This document shows positions 62,366 to 64,000 of a stretch of 64,000 bases of DNA, piece by piece (positions within the stretch are counted from its first letter, which is position 1; each line of letters begins with the position of its first letter). This DNA comes from Tieghemiomyces parasiticus (lineage: Eukaryota; Kickxellomycota; Dimargaritomycetes; Dimargaritales; Dimargaritaceae): NCBI GenBank assembly GCA_027575765.1, contig JANBPT010000136.1, forward strand, positions 1 through 64,000. The letters run 5' to 3'. The notes under the pieces were generated by a model. The model made no database searches. It saw only the letters and a list, made by a program, of their open reading frames with translations, and had not been told where the DNA came from. Position numbers and translations under genes: made by a program.

Positions 62366-63301
62366 GTAAAGCAGATCAGTATCTGGAAGCCGGTCCCGCT
62401 TTCAAAAGGACCTCTGGGTCGAAGTGGGGAATTCAGGAATATACAGTTGGACCAGGGCTGTCCAAATCTGTAATGCAAAGTTGGATAGGTTAACTATTGA
62501 CGGAGAAAACTTCAAATAAAATCTATAAACGTTTACCAACAAGCGAGCTTAAGAGAATATTGGTAATAGGCTTTACTAATGAGATAGTGCCAATGGATGG
62601 CACTATGGGACAGGAATTGAGAAATAAGCTGCCGGGCCCTGTGTTGCATACTTGGGCCTGGCTTATATACTATGACTATAATAAATGATTGACGTTAATT
62701 GGTGGAGGGCCTAGCTAGTCCCCCGTCTCTTCCGGGCCTCTCCCAGAGGTCGCCCGGTCTCTTTTCTTTTTGTTCTTTTCCATGGTTGTATAGGTGCGGC
62801 CTATTCCAGCTCTTCAAAGGCATAAGCCGTGCTCAGCTTCATATAAATGTGAAGAAGAGATAAATAAACCTGATTTTAATAAGAATTAGGTACCCCAAGG
62901 CAGGGTAGGGAAAACACTCCCCAAACCATTAGGTGCAGTTGGTTTGGCCTTAAATACAATAGAAGAATTTGAAAACATAATGAATGGTTCTCCGGTTGCT
63001 TTGGCTGTTCTTGCTGGTGGGCATTTTCCTGCCGACCTGAGAGATGAAACAAATAAAATCCAAAAGTCTGAAACAAGTAAAATTGAAAAGTATGAAACCC
63101 AAGTCATGGGAAATTAGGGATACTATTGGTGGGCGGTTTGGTAGATTGCTTACTGATCTCCCCATGCCTTGGGTTAGCCTATTAGCTTCCTTCTGGTGGC
63201 TCTCATCCTTTTTCCAAGGCCGGAAGAGTCGTAGCCTTATACATGGTCCCCTCAGGAACCCTCAAGAGACCAAACTATGTTGGGTCTCCACAAAAATACA
63301 G
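62366..63301 (+). repeat. Right composite repeat block leading into tRNA-Glu
   Basis: Collinear counterpart of 239-2394. It contains the ~480-bp upstream part (62366-62850) without the LTR found in the left copy, and a single ~400-bp unit U4 (62889-63301) with the same CCCCAAGGCAGGG start, AAGTATGAAAC box and CTCCACAAAAATA end. It stops at the first base of the tRNA gene. Confidence 0.85.
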
Positions 63302-63373
63302 TCCGAAATGGTCCAGTGGTCAGGATCTCACGCTCTCACCGTGATGGCCGGGGTTCAATTCCCCGTTTCGGAG
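63302..63373 (+). tRNA. tRNA-Glu (anticodon CTC), second copy
   Basis: Base-for-base identical to the gene at 2395-2466, including acceptor stem, anticodon CTC and T arm. It is followed by ACTTTTTTCG, whose T run is a likely Pol III terminator. The downstream flank is unrelated to that of the first copy. Confidence 0.96.
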
Positions 63374-64000
63374 ACTTTTTCGTTCAATTTTCGAAATCTA
63401 CCCAACATACGCATTATATCTTCACTCTAAATTTAATTTACTCTACTACTTGTCCCTATTGTACTGTGTTGAATATGAGTGTTATTATGTAAAAATGAGG
63501 GGTGAAAACAGAACCTGATATGAAGACTAAGAAACAAGATGATAAGTATTTACCCAAGACAATATGAGTATGGTAACAAATTTGTATGGGAGGGAAGAGC
63601 AAGAGTTTAGATGGTTGAGGGCAAGAGCCCTCCCTATACTTGCAGAGGTGGTTGCAGATACTTGGCTATTGGTAGGGAAGTGAGCATTGTGGGTATGGGT
63701 GTGGTAGGTTTGGTTGCAGGCCAAGAATATGAGTAATAAATGGGTGCTTTAACCTTTACTAGTACTAACGTGGTGCCTTACACAGGTACTTCTTAAATGT
63801 TGGTTATAAAAAACTTTAAGTCCCAGACATTGATACTCTGGATGAAACTTAGAAGTGCCTTGGGCAAGGTGTCAAATGGTATTTGTGCTGATATTAGGCC
63901 CAAGTCTAATACCATAACCAAAAGGCTACTCTACTATCGCAGAATTTATGATTCTGAAATAGTAGACTTGGACTTTATCTTGGGATAACCTAATGTAGTG
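63374..64000. other. Right-end flank
   Basis: AT-rich sequence without recognisable genes. A short stretch near 63763-63785 (TAACGTGGTGCCTTAC) resembles 2668-2683 (TAACTTGGTGCCTTAT), hinting at a further shared repeat downstream of both tRNA genes. This is weak. Confidence 0.4.

Overview
The window looks like nuclear DNA of an early-diverging (zygomycete-grade) fungus. The gene set is fungal: a full-length PDR-type ABC transporter, a PMT4-type protein O-mannosyltransferase, ASF1, GON7, TSC10, CDC1 and SIN1. It also carries a clear Integrator subunit 2 (INTS2) and a plant/cyanobacterial-style DusA, which are not expected in an ordinary ascomycete or basidiomycete. Assignment to Zoopagomycota or Kickxellomycotina relatives is inference only. 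Genes are GC-rich and sit in more AT-rich intergenic DNA. Introns are GT-AG, about 108-271 nt. The six longest CDSs are intronless, while most small genes have 1-7 introns.

Layout: 1-2.5 kb is repeat DNA (a solo LTR and three tandem ~400-bp units) ending in a tRNA-Glu(CTC) gene. 2.5-5.1 kb is non-coding. 5.1-24.8 kb is gene-rich: a YSA1/NUDT5-type Nudix hydrolase (+), DusA-like dihydrouridine synthase (-), TORC2 subunit SIN1 (-), DUF89/ARMT1-type phosphatase (+), PMT4 (+), histone chaperone ASF1 (-), an SDR oxidoreductase (+), an unrecognised seven-TM receptor-like protein (+) and, convergent with it, the KEOPS subunit GON7 (-). A dead DD34D mariner lies at 25.5-26.4 kb. A 5-kb gene-free stretch leads to the 1535-aa PDR transporter (31.7-36.4 kb), and another gene-free stretch runs to 40.9 kb. 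Two very small secreted proteins (41 and 43 kb) follow. After them come a copy of a second LTR family, CDC1 (-), TSC10 (-), FCF1/UTP24 (+), MED27 (+), INTS2 (-) and an SLC25 carrier (+). The right end (60.6-63.4 kb) is a nest of LTRs of both families, then a repeat block collinear with the left end that ends in an identical tRNA-Glu(CTC).

Functional themes: secretory pathway and membrane (PMT4, CDC1, TSC10, PDR transporter, 7TM protein, secreted peptides), RNA and transcription (FCF1, MED27, INTS2, DusA, GON7, tRNA-Glu) and signalling (SIN1, 7TM protein). There is no sign of a co-regulated cluster. Five genes share a TATA box placed about 140-165 bp before the ATG. The least explained items are the 7TM protein, the two dibasic-site secreted peptides, INTS2 in a fungus, and the paired tRNA-Glu repeat loci. 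Exon structures were derived by hand from splice signals, reading phase and family similarity. No search or transcript data were available.
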